DNA of 64,000 nucleotides from Bartonella sp. WD12.1 (GTDB lineage Bacteria; Pseudomonadota; Alphaproteobacteria; Rhizobiales; Rhizobiaceae). The notes beneath the pieces were generated by a model. It was given only the letters and a program-made list of their open reading frames with translations. It searched no databases and was not told the DNA's origin. Shown piece after piece: positions 9,206 through 17,296 of the stretch (position 1 is the first letter of the stretch; each line of letters starts with the position of its first letter). The DNA lies in contig NZ_MUBG01000001.1 of the NCBI RefSeq assembly GCF_002022415.1, positions 1,508,501-1,572,500 of the forward strand. Direction: 5' to 3'. The position numbers and the translations under genes were made by a program.

Positions 9206-10288
9206 ATGCGTCAACTCTTATACAGCCTCTGTTTGTCTTTTATTTTAAGTATGACAAGCACTCTAGCTCTAGCTTATCCCTTTATTTCTGTTGATGCTAC
9301 AACTGGACGAATATTAGAACATAACCAAGCTTTTGAACGATGGTACCCTGCTTCTTTAACAAAATTAATGACCACTTATGTCATTTTTCGCGCCATGAGC
9401 ACAGGAGAAATTTCACCACAAAAACACATCACCATTAGTAAAAATGCATCACAAGTTTCTCCCTCTCATTCAGGTTATGAAGCAGGTTCTATCCTTACAC
9501 TGGAAACAGCTTTAAGCATCACATTAGTTAAATCAGCCAATGATTTAGCCATTGCTTTAAGTGAAGCTGTTTCTGGTTCACAAGAAGCTTTTGTGCAACA
9601 AATGAATATTCAAGCCCAACGTTTAGGCATGTTTGGAACTCATTTTGCCAATGCAAGCGGTCTACCACATCCAGACAATTACACCACAGCACGCGATATT
9701 GCTCTTCTCGCTGTTCAAATCCGTCGGGAATTTCCCCAATATGCTCATTATTTTTCTATTCCGGCTATTGATTTTGGTGATGGGCAAAAAATCAAATTCA
9801 ATTCAAACAACCTCATTAACCGTTTTAATGGAATAGATGGTATGAAAACTGGCTTCACTTGCGCTTCTGGTTTCAATCTTGTTGCTTCAGCAACCCGCAA
9901 TAAACGTACGATTATCGCTGTTGTTTTAGGGTCAAATAATATTAATGCAAGAGAAGGAAAAGCAGCACAATTGCTTGAAACAGGTTTTTCTCTTCAAGGC
10001 TCTCCACGATCAACATTAGCTACCTTAAAGCCTTATGGCACTAAAATGACGCAAATCACCGATATGGAAGAACAAATATGCGATCCTGAAGTTGTAAAAA
10101 AACGCTTAGAAAATACCTTCGATAAGGAAGGGCATATTATTCTTACCTCTCCTTTAATCACTGCTTTACCTTCTTCTATTCTTCCTTTGACAGTACAACT
10201 CATTGCTGTACCACAGACATATAAAATTAATACAAGAATACCGCACAAAATCCCCATCCCACATAAAAGACCTGCCTATATTCTATAA
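9206..10288 (+). CDS. D-alanyl-D-alanine carboxypeptidase (S11 family)
   Basis: Low-molecular-weight penicillin-binding protein that trims the terminal D-Ala from peptidoglycan stem peptides in the periplasm. The 360-residue protein has a signal peptide ending near ALAYP (residue 24), the SxxK motif SLTK (S50, K53), the SAN triad at 110-112 and KTG at 214-216. All three serine-acylase motifs are present, so it should be active. The C-terminal part (from about 270) is shorter and more divergent than the PBP5 C-terminal domain and no membrane-anchor helix is obvious. DacC/DacF-type assignment is by resemblance only. Confidence 0.93.
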   Translation: MRQLLYSLCLSFILSMTSTLALAYPFISVDATTGRILEHNQAFERWYPASLTKLMTTYVIFRAMSTGEISPQKHITISKNASQVSPSHSGYEAGSILTLETALSITLVKSANDLAIALSEAVSGSQEAFVQQMNIQAQRLGMFGTHFANASGLPHPDNYTTARDIALLAVQIRREFPQYAHYFSIPAIDFGDGQKIKFNSNNLINRFNGIDGMKTGFTCASGFNLVASATRNKRTIIAVVLGSNNINAREGKAAQLLETGFSLQGSPRSTLATLKPYGTKMTQITDMEEQICDPEVVKKRLENTFDKEGHIILTSPLITALPSSILPLTVQLIAVPQTYKINTRIPHKIPIPHKRPAYIL

Positions 10289-10528
10289 TAAAAATAATAA
10301 ATTATTATCGATAATTCACGTGGAATATAGGAAAATAGCCTATATTTTATTACCTTCACGATCAGTTTTTCCGGTAATTCTGCTCAAATTTCCTACTAAA
10401 GCATCATGATATTATCATCGTAATAAATACTGATCATTTTAATGAATTTAGCAAAATGAATACTAATCATCTTTCTGGTTTTGAAAAATTATAAAATACA
10501 CGATATCTTTCATAGTGAAATTCATCTT

Positions 10529-11278
10529 TTATGGTTTTATCGCACTTAAATCTTGTTTGTTAAAACGATCGAAAACATAGCGTTTTTCGTAAACATCAAT
10601 TTTTGAAAGCGCGCGCTTGGTCTCAAAGAGATCATAACCTTTTTTGAGCATCACCCAAAATTGATAATGAGGATTATCACGATGACGCTCCATATTAGCA
10701 TCGGTCATGCGAAAAGGAAAAGTGTGTAACTGAAATTCTTTTTGCCCACCTTTAAAAGCATCCCGTGCAAAAGCATAAATTTGTCCCATATTGCTATCAT
10801 TCATTGCATAACAGCCCACAGAAGTACACCCCCCATGAACCATAAGATAACTACCTGTACGACCATGTGCTTGATCATAAAGATTAGGAAAACCGATATT
10901 AAAAGAAAGATAATAACTCGAATAAGGATTCATTTGACTTGCGTTAACAGTATAAAAACCTTCTGGTGTTTGATAATCCCCCTCTTCATATTTAGGCCCA
11001 AGTTTACCTGACCATTTGCAAATATCATAACTTGCCACAAGTACAAAACGTCCGGTACGGTCTTGCTTCCAAATTTCAGCAGTATTTTCTTCCTTAAAAA
11101 AACGCATCATAATCGGTGCATATGGATCGACATTATGTGTAACCATTTTATGGTGAATTTCTTTTGGCAATGGCTGCTTAACTTTAGCTTGAATAGAAGG
11201 AGGTAATTTCTTTTGACATGCTGCCAATATCCCAATTGCTAATAAAAAAAACAATGAAAAATACCAATTTAATTTCAT
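10529..11278 (-). CDS. L,D-transpeptidase (YkuD-domain) lipoprotein
   Basis: A 249-residue lipoprotein. The N-terminal signal ends in GILAACQKK, a lipobox with C20. A YkuD/ErfK catalytic domain follows, with HGGCTSVGCYAMND carrying the active-site histidine and cysteine (H-x-G-C...S-x-G-C). Members form 3-3 crosslinks in peptidoglycan or attach or release lipoproteins. The YcfS/YafK-like shape, with only the catalytic domain plus a C-terminal extension and no LysM, leaves the substrate open. It is downstream of and co-oriented with accA, but about 45 bp apart. Confidence 0.87.
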   Translation of the reverse strand: MKLNWYFSLFFLLAIGILAACQKKLPPSIQAKVKQPLPKEIHHKMVTHNVDPYAPIMMRFFKEENTAEIWKQDRTGRFVLVASYDICKWSGKLGPKYEEGDYQTPEGFYTVNASQMNPYSSYYLSFNIGFPNLYDQAHGRTGSYLMVHGGCTSVGCYAMNDSNMGQIYAFARDAFKGGQKEFQLHTFPFRMTDANMERHRDNPHYQFWVMLKKGYDLFETKRALSKIDVYEKRYVFDRFNKQDLSAIKP

Positions 11279-11323
11279 TGAAATAAAACTCTAATCTATA
11301 AAACCTCACACAAACCACTTCAA

Positions 11324-12280
11324 TTAAGCCAAAGAACGGCCAATTTGAAGATATTTTTCCCAACGCTCCCGCCTTATTGTTTCACCATCCTTACCAGCCA
11401 TAGAGTGTAAAGCAACAGAAATAATATTGCCTGTTGTTTCCATAACAGCTTCTTTTCCCCGATGTGCTCCCCCTAAAGGCTCAGGAATAATGCCATCAAT
11501 AACCTTTAGCTTATAAAGGTCTTGAGCAGTAATACGCATATTGGTTGCTGCATCTTTCGCACGAGTTGAATCACGCCATAAAATAGAAGCCGCCCCTTCT
11601 GGCGAAATAACCGAATAAATCGAATGTTCCAACATATAAACCTTATTAGCTGCAGCAATCGCTATTGCCCCTCCAGAACCACCCTCTCCAATAATAACTG
11701 AAATAACAGGAACGCGTAGACGTAAAGTTGCTGCTGTTGACTGTGCAATTGCCTCTGCCTGTCCACGTTCTTCAGCACTCACACCGGGATAAGCACCAGC
11801 TGTGTCAACAAAAGTTAATAATGGCAAATCAAAACGATCAGCCATTTCCATGATCCGCACAGCTTTGCGATACCCTTCTGGGCGAGCAGAACCAAAATTA
11901 TGGCGTAAACGAGTTTGTGTATCATGGCCTTTTTCTTGACCTATATAAGCGATCGCCTCACCCTTAAAGCGTGCAAAACCAGCTTGAATAGCTTCATCTT
12001 CAGCAAATTTGCGATCACCTGCTAAAGGCGTAACATCACTTAATAAATATGCTGAATAATCCATAAAATGAGGTCGATTAGGATGGCGTGCCACTTGTGT
12101 TTTTTGCCACGGTGATAATTTTTTATAAAGATCGCGCAAAGCCATCTGAGAACGCATCTCAAGACGTGCAATCTCATCCTTCATATCAAGACTACCCTTT
12201 TCTTGAGCAATCTTTTTCAATTCAAGAATTTGCACATCTAGATCAGCAACAGGTTTTTCAAAATCAAGATAATTATACAT
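11324..12280 (-). CDS. accA: Acetyl-CoA carboxylase carboxyltransferase subunit alpha
   Basis: Alpha half of the carboxyltransferase that moves CO2 from biotin to acetyl-CoA, giving malonyl-CoA for fatty acid synthesis. The protein begins MYNYLDFEKPVADLD, and the crotonase-like core has FVDTAGAYPG, GEGGSGGA and the SPEGAASILW segment. I chose ATG at 12280, with AGGA about 6 nt before it; a TTG at 12304 would add eight residues not seen in the family. About 318 residues, normal length. It is 74 bp downstream of xerD, an order seen in other Rhizobiales. Confidence 0.95.
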   Translation of the reverse strand: MYNYLDFEKPVADLDVQILELKKIAQEKGSLDMKDEIARLEMRSQMALRDLYKKLSPWQKTQVARHPNRPHFMDYSAYLLSDVTPLAGDRKFAEDEAIQAGFARFKGEAIAYIGQEKGHDTQTRLRHNFGSARPEGYRKAVRIMEMADRFDLPLLTFVDTAGAYPGVSAEERGQAEAIAQSTAATLRLRVPVISVIIGEGGSGGAIAIAAANKVYMLEHSIYSVISPEGAASILWRDSTRAKDAATNMRITAQDLYKLKVIDGIIPEPLGGAHRGKEAVMETTGNIISVALHSMAGKDGETIRRERWEKYLQIGRSLA

Positions 12281-12353
12281 TGTTCCTAACTTACTCGTGT
12301 ACAATTTATATATCTATAATTTTTTTTAAAGTATTTTTCAAAATATTACTTTT

Positions 12354-13319
12354 TTATCCGGCCTTATGCTGATCGGCAAGCGGGTGATGTTCATTAACCA
12401 AACAATACAATCTTTCCTCCAATACATGTGTATAAATCTGGGTAGTAGAAATATCACAATGCCCCAATAAATGCTGAACCACACGTAAATCAGCACCATT
12501 TTGCAAAAGATGACTAGCAAAAGCATGGCGCAATACATGGGGAGAAAAGCTGCTGCTTTTCACCCCTGCTCTTTTAGCGAGGTCTTTTAATCCTCGTGCA
12601 ACAAATTGGCGGGCGACATATCCTGTTGATGAGCGAGCAGGAAAAAGATAAAAGCTTGCCGCATCCTTGCCCTGATCACGCAAAACTAACCACTGAGAAA
12701 TAACTTGGCATGCCTTAACTGATAAGAGGACCATACGTTCTTTTGCTCCCTTACCACGAACAACAATAAATTGCTCCTTTCCGCGTACTGCTTGAACCGG
12801 AAGACTTACCAACTCACTAATGCGTAATCCTGTCGCATAAAGCATTTCAATTAATACCTGAAGACGCAACGCACGCAGGTGATTTTTCGATCCATAATCT
12901 GTTTGATCTACTTCTAGTTGCGCACGATCAAGTAATTTTGTCACCGTATCTTCATTCATGGTTTTTGGTAAAAGACGTCTTTGACGAGGCGTATCAATAT
13001 CATGAGAAGGATCATCTGTTCTTAATCCTTCAGCATAAAGAAATTGATAAAACTGACGCAAAGTCGATAAACGACGTGCTTGCGAAGTAGCTGCAAAACC
13101 AGCAGTATGCATAAGCGACAAAAGATTGATTAAATCTTCTCTTTGTGCCGAAAAAAGTGAAACAGAGCGTGAACACAACTGGTCATGTGCCCATTGTAAA
13201 TCATTTTGATAAGCAGAAAGTGTATGAGCACAAGCCCCTCGTTCAGCACTCATCATTTCAAGAAAACGATCTATCACAGCATTACTTTTCATGGATCTGC
13301 TTTCAAAAACATATTGCAT
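12354..13319 (-). CDS. xerD: Tyrosine recombinase XerD
   Basis: Site-specific recombinase that, with XerC, resolves chromosome dimers at dif. The 321-residue protein has an N-terminal SAM-like DNA-binding domain and a C-terminal catalytic domain with the R-H-R-Y set: ATGLRISEL, then HVLRHAFASHLL and LGHCDISTTQIYTHV. ATG at 13292 (MKSNAVIDRF) is an alternative start, and no clear SD separates the two. Divergent from aroK-aroB, the normal rhizobial layout, and followed by accA. No neighbouring phage or island genes, so it is the housekeeping XerD. Confidence 0.93.
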   Translation of the reverse strand: MQYVFESRSMKSNAVIDRFLEMMSAERGACAHTLSAYQNDLQWAHDQLCSRSVSLFSAQREDLINLLSLMHTAGFAATSQARRLSTLRQFYQFLYAEGLRTDDPSHDIDTPRQRRLLPKTMNEDTVTKLLDRAQLEVDQTDYGSKNHLRALRLQVLIEMLYATGLRISELVSLPVQAVRGKEQFIVVRGKGAKERMVLLSVKACQVISQWLVLRDQGKDAASFYLFPARSSTGYVARQFVARGLKDLAKRAGVKSSSFSPHVLRHAFASHLLQNGADLRVVQHLLGHCDISTTQIYTHVLEERLYCLVNEHHPLADQHKAG

Positions 13320-13547
13320 AAATTAAAAGGAACATTGCTACGTATATTTTTCGTTATGAATCTAACCCAAAATTATAAATACTATCACAAAATTGAAAAA
13401 ATAGCTGATCACAATGAAGAAACTTATCAAAATCAGGTTAATATTGGTATTAAGAAAATAAATTATCCTAAAATTACCTAGCTTTATTATGCCTGACAAA
13501 GATTAACAGAAATTGATTTTAAAGCAGATAAATGTCGAAATAAAATC

Positions 13548-14135
13548 ATGAAAAATAAACAGCTTCAAAATATTCCAATAACACAAATAAAAAACCAACT
13601 ATTATCACGTCTTAACCAAAAAGCACTTGTATTTGTTGGTCTCATGGGCTCAGGAAAATCTGTTATTGGAAAACACGTTGCCACTATGCTCAGTTTACCA
13701 TTTTATGATTCTGATCAAGAAGTCGAAAAAGCTGCCCAGATGACAATCACCCAATTATTTGAAACGTATGGCGAATCAAAATTCCGTGCTCTCGAACAAA
13801 AACTTATTCTAAACATCCTTAAAAAAGGTCCTCTCATTTTGGCGACAGGCGCAGGTGCTTATATCAATGAAGATACCCGAAAAGCCATTCATCAAAATGG
13901 TATATCCATATGGCTTAAAGCAGATCTTCATATCCTCATAGAGCGCGTTTCAGGGTGTTTTGCGCGACCATTGCTTCAAACGGCAAATCCTAAGGAAACG
14001 ATGCAAAAACTCATGGAACAACGCTACCCTATTTACGCACAAGCAAACTTAACAATTAACAATCATGAAGAACATTACCATGTAGTAGCATATAATGTAA
14101 TACAGGCTGTACAACGCTATTTATCCATAAAATAA
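13548..14135 (+). CDS. aroK: Shikimate kinase
   Basis: Phosphorylates shikimate with ATP, step five of the chorismate pathway. The 195-residue protein has a Walker A loop GLMGSGKS (about residues 31-38), the shikimate-binding [11 protein letters not shown] segment, FRALEQK, and the GATGAG-equivalent ATGAGAY. An N-terminal extension of about 20 residues precedes the fold, as in rhizobial AroK. It is followed by aroB 17 bp later, and the two are probably cotranscribed. aroE is separate at 50.7 kb. Confidence 0.95.
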   Translation: MKNKQLQNIPITQIKNQLLSRLNQKALVFVGLMGSGKSVIGKHVATMLSLPFYDSDQEVEKAAQMTITQLFETYGESKFRALEQKLILNILKKGPLILATGAGAYINEDTRKAIHQNGISIWLKADLHILIERVSGCFARPLLQTANPKETMQKLMEQRYPIYAQANLTINNHEEHYHVVAYNVIQAVQRYLSIK

Positions 14136-14152
14136 CGATAGAGATAAAAAGC

Positions 14153-15289
14153 ATGCAAACCAAAATTGTTACTGTCAAACTGAATAAACATTGTTATGAT
14201 ATCGTTATTGGCTCAGGTTTAATTGCACAAGCAGTTTCAAAGATTAAGCATTATTTGCATCAAAAGAGTTCTCATCAAAAAATACGTTTAGCTATTGTTA
14301 CAGATAAAAATGTTGCTGCTTTTCATTTGAACACATTGCAGACAAAATTAGCAGAAAATGAAATCTACACGGTCCCTATTATCGTAGAAGCAGGAGAACA
14401 ATCAAAGTCGTTTCCAATTTTGCAAAATGTGATCGATAAAATTCTTGTCGCTCGTTTAGAAAGAGGCGATAGCATTATTGCTTTGGGGGGCGGTGTTATT
14501 GGTGATCTTGCAGGATTTGCGGCAAGTATTATACGTCGAGGTATGCATTTGATTCAAATGCCTACAACACTTCTAGCACAAATTGATTCATCGGTTGGTG
14601 GAAAAACCGGAATCAATAGCCCGTATGGTAAAAATCTCATCGGTACCTTTTATCAACCCCAATGCGTTATTGCTGACATTGATGTTCTCAATACATTACC
14701 CTCACGCGAATTTCGTGCTGGTTATGCAGAAATGGTTAAATATGGCCTCATTAATCAGCCTCATTTTTTTGAATGGCTTGAAAAAAATTGGCAAAAAGTT
14801 TTTTCCAAGGGCCCAATACAAATAGAAGCTATTGCTCGCTCATGTCAATTTAAAGCCGATATTGTAGCTCACGATGAATATGAAACAGGCCAACGCGCAT
14901 TGCTAAATCTTGGTCATACATTTGGGCATATGCTTGAAACAGCAACCACTTATGATTCAAACCGTTTAATCCATGGTGAAGCTGTAGCTATCGGAACAAT
15001 TTTAGCCCACCAATTTTCTGAACAATTAAACTTAATCAACCCTACAATAACACAACGTATTGAAACACATTTTAAAACCGTTGGTTTACCAACACAACTA
15101 CAAGATATCCCCGGCAAACTTCCAGATGCCGAAACACTTATGACCTTTATTGCCCAAGATAAAAAAGTTTCGCAAAATAATTTAACTTTTATCCTAACAC
15201 GCGGACTGGGCCAATCATTTATCGCTAAAAATGTTTCACCAAATGCAGTCTTGACTTTCCTAAAACAAAAATTAGTGAAACCTGATTAA
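14153..15289 (+). CDS. aroB: 3-dehydroquinate synthase
   Basis: Cyclises DAHP to 3-dehydroquinate using NAD and a divalent metal, step two of the chorismate pathway. At 378 residues it has the full family marks: [41 protein letters not shown], and the metal ligands around [11 protein letters not shown] and HGEAVAIG. Downstream of aroK in the same operon. The tRNA-Arg(CCU) gene follows after about 60 bp of AT-rich DNA. Confidence 0.96.
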   Translation: MQTKIVTVKLNKHCYDIVIGSGLIAQAVSKIKHYLHQKSSHQKIRLAIVTDKNVAAFHLNTLQTKLAENEIYTVPIIVEAGEQSKSFPILQNVIDKILVARLERGDSIIALGGGVIGDLAGFAASIIRRGMHLIQMPTTLLAQIDSSVGGKTGINSPYGKNLIGTFYQPQCVIADIDVLNTLPSREFRAGYAEMVKYGLINQPHFFEWLEKNWQKVFSKGPIQIEAIARSCQFKADIVAHDEYETGQRALLNLGHTFGHMLETATTYDSNRLIHGEAVAIGTILAHQFSEQLNLINPTITQRIETHFKTVGLPTQLQDIPGKLPDAETLMTFIAQDKKVSQNNLTFILTRGLGQSFIAKNVSPNAVLTFLKQKLVKPD

Positions 15290-15350
15290 TTTCTATTTAT
15301 TAATTGATTAATTTTTATACTTTAGTTAAAAGACATAAGATGTGATTTGA

Positions 15351-15662
15351 GTCTGCGTAGCTCAGTAGGATAGAGCACAGGATTCCTAAATAAATTGGGC
15401 GCTTTGAGGAGAAATCCTTAAAGTGGATCTGCTCAAATTCGGGGAAAGCTTCACAGGAAACTGTATGCCAATCCCGAGCCAAGCCTGTTTTAAAGAAAAC
15501 AAGGAAGGTGTAGAGACTGAACGGGCAGCGCCTAAAAAGTGTATACTTCAAGGTGAAGAGACAGTCCAGACCACAAACAGCTTACAATAACAAAGACTGG
15601 CGATGAAAATCGAAGTGGTATGAATCCTGGGGTCGTGGGTTCGAATCCCGCCGTAGACACCA
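15351..15662 (+). tRNA. tRNA-Arg(CCU), interrupted by a group I intron
   Basis: Two exons, 15351-15387 and 15623-15659, plus encoded CCA at 15660-15662. Joined they give a clean 74-nt cloverleaf: acceptor GTCTGCG/CGTAGAC, D stem GCTC/GAGC, anticodon stem CAGGA/TCCTG with loop TTCCTAA (anticodon CCT), T stem GTGGG/CCCGC with TTCGAAT, and discriminator A. The 235-nt insert sits in the anticodon loop between T36 and A37, directly after the anticodon. It decodes AGG. A tRNA search without intron modelling will miss it or call it broken. Intron-bearing tRNA-Arg(CCU) is known from Agrobacterium. Confidence 0.95.
15388..15622 (+). ncRNA. Self-splicing group I intron (tRNA-Arg type, IC3-like)
   Basis: All core helices can be drawn. 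P1: internal guide GGG 15397-15399 with exon CCT 15385-15387, including the U-G splice-site pair. P2: 11 bp, 15400-15410/15415-15425, GAAA loop. P3: CTGCTC 15429-15434 with GGGCAG 15523-15528. P4: TCGGG 15439-15443 with CCCGA 15473-15477. P5: GAAA loop 15457-15460. P6: TGTTTT 15486-15491 with AAAACA 15496-15501. P7: GACT 15515-15518 with AGTC 15563-15566. P8: AAGT/ACTT 15537-15548. P9: ACCAC 15570-15574 with GTGGT 15615-15619, plus hairpin CGAT-GAAA-ATCG 15601-15612. The last base is omega-G at 15622. The core closely resembles the Azoarcus tRNA-Ile intron (CAAATTCGG, CCGAGCCAAGC, AAGGTGTAGAGACT). There is no homing endonuclease. Confidence 0.94.
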
Positions 15663-15686
15663 TTTCATCAATTAAGGTTATCACTT

Positions 15687-16112
15687 ATGAGTAAGAAGGA
15701 AGCATCAATGAAAAAAATTCTACCTATTTTAGGACTTTTTGCTTTAGGAGCTTTTGTTATTTTTTATTTCTTGTTCAATAAAACCAATATCTTTTCTAAT
15801 TCTTTAGTCATTGGAGTACCAAGCAATTTAAGCCCCACTAAAGAAACAATTGTCTATCAATGCAGCACACAAACCAATAGAGAGCGCCTTAAAGTTACGT
15901 ATCTCAACGTTGGCAATATTTCGTTAGTCGATTTCACATGGAAAGGTGAGCGCATTGTTGGAGCAAATGTAATTTCAGCTTCAGGTTCAAAATATGCGGG
16001 AGCCCAATATATCTGGTGGGCAACTAAAAATGAAGCTGCACTTTATGATCTTATTAATGACCCCAATGAAGAAAAACCCATTATGTGTGAAGAAGAAAGA
16101 AACACAAACTAA
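15687..16112 (+). CDS. MliC-type lysozyme inhibitor, membrane-anchored
   Basis: A 141-residue protein with an N-terminal hydrophobic segment (about residues 13-30) and a C-terminal MliC/PliC-like domain: YQCSTQTNRERLKVTYLN, then SASGSKYAGAQYIWWATKNEAAL and a closing cysteine in MCEE. The S-A-S-G-x-K-Y stretch is the lysozyme-contact loop of the MliC family, which blocks c-type (animal) lysozyme in the periplasm. The mature form lacks an obvious lipobox, so it may stay anchored by its signal segment. The ATG at 15708 has a better-placed AAGGA and may be the true start. Confidence in the family is moderate because the domain is short. Confidence 0.75.
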   Translation: MSKKEASMKKILPILGLFALGAFVIFYFLFNKTNIFSNSLVIGVPSNLSPTKETIVYQCSTQTNRERLKVTYLNVGNISLVDFTWKGERIVGANVISASGSKYAGAQYIWWATKNEAALYDLINDPNEEKPIMCEEERNTN

Positions 16113-16132
16113 AATAGATTTTAGATTAAAAG

Positions 16133-16152
16133 TCACATTGATTTCAATGTGA
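16133..16152. terminator. Likely bidirectional terminator between mliC-like gene and mnhG
   Basis: Perfect 9-bp inverted repeat TCACATTGA/TCAATGTGA (16133-16141 and 16144-16152) with a T-rich run on the plus side and CTTTTAATC on the minus side. It lies between convergent genes and overlaps the mnhG stop codon. The tight 2-nt spacer means the loop opens one or two pairs. Confidence 0.55.
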
Positions 16153-16536
16153 TGTTTTATCTTCCAATGTGGGCAGCTTTTCTTCTGTCTGATTTAACAA
16201 AAAGGTTGGCGGCTTTTGCAGCCAATCTTCTGATTGGTCTCGGTGCAGGGCAGCCTGTGAGAGAAGCATAGTCGTAACAGGTATTGTTACGAGTGTAAAA
16301 ATTGCTAACAAAGCTTCATGCACAACAAAATAACCATCTACAAATATAGCATAAAGGATCGAAGCAATAACAATGCTTCCAGTTCCTAAACTTGCACCTA
16401 ATGAAGGCATATGGAGACGTTCATAAAAGCAAGAAAAGCGCATAAGTCCTATTGCTCCAATAAGTGTAAGACCAGATCCCAGCACTAAAAAAACAGTAAT
16501 AATAATGGCAATCCAAAGTGAAACGTCACCTTTCAT
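16144..16536 (-). CDS. mnhG: Mrp/Pha antiporter subunit G
   Basis: A 130-residue membrane protein with three hydrophobic segments and the MnhG/PhaG signature GLTLIGAIGLMRF then YERLHMPSLGASLG. Part of the multisubunit Na+(K+)/H+ antiporter, which exports monovalent cations using the proton gradient. Last gene of the operon. Its start overlaps the stop of mnhF by 4 nt, so translation is probably coupled. The polar C-terminal tail is somewhat longer than in many homologues. Confidence 0.92.
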   Translation of the reverse strand: MKGDVSLWIAIIITVFLVLGSGLTLIGAIGLMRFSCFYERLHMPSLGASLGTGSIVIASILYAIFVDGYFVVHEALLAIFTLVTIPVTTMLLSQAALHRDQSEDWLQKPPTFLLNQTEEKLPTLEDKTSH

Positions 16537-16814
16537 TCAATAATTTCTCCACGCATCAAAAACTTTGCTAAAGCAACACTTGAGATAGGACCTAACAACC
16601 CAATCATAAGAGCAACATCAAAATAAATATTTGTCCCTGAGCGAATATCAAATACAAGAAATAAAAGAACAGTCGTCATATAAAGAGTATCCAACCCCAC
16701 AACTCGATCTTGTGCTCTTGGACCATAAATTAATCGAAAAAACGCCAGAATCATCGCCAAACTTAAGAAAATCTGTGAGAGAAAAATTCCCCAATAAAGG
16801 ATCACCATACTCAT
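16533..16814 (-). CDS. mnhF: Mrp/Pha antiporter subunit F
   Basis: A 93-residue hydrophobic protein with three transmembrane segments and the MnhF pattern RLIYGPRAQDRVVGLDTL then FDVALMIGLLGPISSVALAKFL. Small subunit of the same antiporter complex. Overlaps mnhG by 4 nt and abuts mnhE. The ATG at 16808 (third residue) is equally usable. Confidence 0.92.
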   Translation of the reverse strand: MSMVILYWGIFLSQIFLSLAMILAFFRLIYGPRAQDRVVGLDTLYMTTVLLFLVFDIRSGTNIYFDVALMIGLLGPISSVALAKFLMRGEIIE

Positions 16815-17296
16815 TAGAAAATCTCCAAAAGCAATTGCTCATATCGTTGTTTGATCAACTGTTGATAATCATTCCCATCTGTTAAATTGAAAACATGAAC
16901 TAAAAGTTCACTATTTTTGCTATTATACGCAATCCAAACAGTACCTGGAATTGCCGAAAAGATACATGCTAAAATAGCTAAAGCCGTACGACTTTTAAGT
17001 ACAAGAGGCACAACAATAAAACCAGAGCACTGCTCTTTATGTTTTTTTGTTAAAATCAGCCAAGCCATCGTAATATTTGCACAAATAGAATCTACCAACA
17101 CTCGAAAAATCAACCGAAAAACTGCATTCCAACTTTTAATTGTGATTTTTTCTGGTTCAAGCAGCTGCATCATCCAACCACCAAACAAAGAAATTATACT
17201 TCCTAAAAGGAATTGGCCTAAACTAAAACCGTTTAAAATAAGCCACATAAAAACAATCGCACCACTTAGGAAAGGATGAGGAAAAAAGCGCTTCAT
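16814..17296 (-). CDS. mnhE: Mrp/Pha antiporter subunit E
   Basis: A 160-residue membrane protein beginning with two hydrophobic segments, then a cytosolic part, matching MnhE/PhaE: PHPFLSGAIVFMWLILNGFSLGQFLLG, SAIPGTVWIAYNSKNSELLVHVF. It shares its boundary base pairs with mnhF and overlaps mnhD by 4 nt. The subunit is needed for complex stability in other bacteria; it carries no ion path of its own. Confidence 0.92.
   Translation of the reverse strand: MKRFFPHPFLSGAIVFMWLILNGFSLGQFLLGSIISLFGGWMMQLLEPEKITIKSWNAVFRLIFRVLVDSICANITMAWLILTKKHKEQCSGFIVVPLVLKSRTALAILACIFSAIPGTVWIAYNSKNSELLVHVFNLTDGNDYQQLIKQRYEQLLLEIF

Noticed and set aside
10311-10324. Palindromic AATTCACGTGGAAT after the carboxypeptidase gene, possible parS
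   Set aside because: Three mismatches from the parS core and far from parAB; common CACGTG hexamer.
12354-13319. Tyrosine recombinase as a sign of an integrated element
   Set aside because: It is the housekeeping XerD in its normal place beside accA and aroK, without phage or island genes.
15315-15551. Leftward 78-codon frame across the tRNA-Arg intron, possible intron-encoded protein
   Set aside because: Wrong strand, covers tRNA exon and structured core, no homing endonuclease motif.
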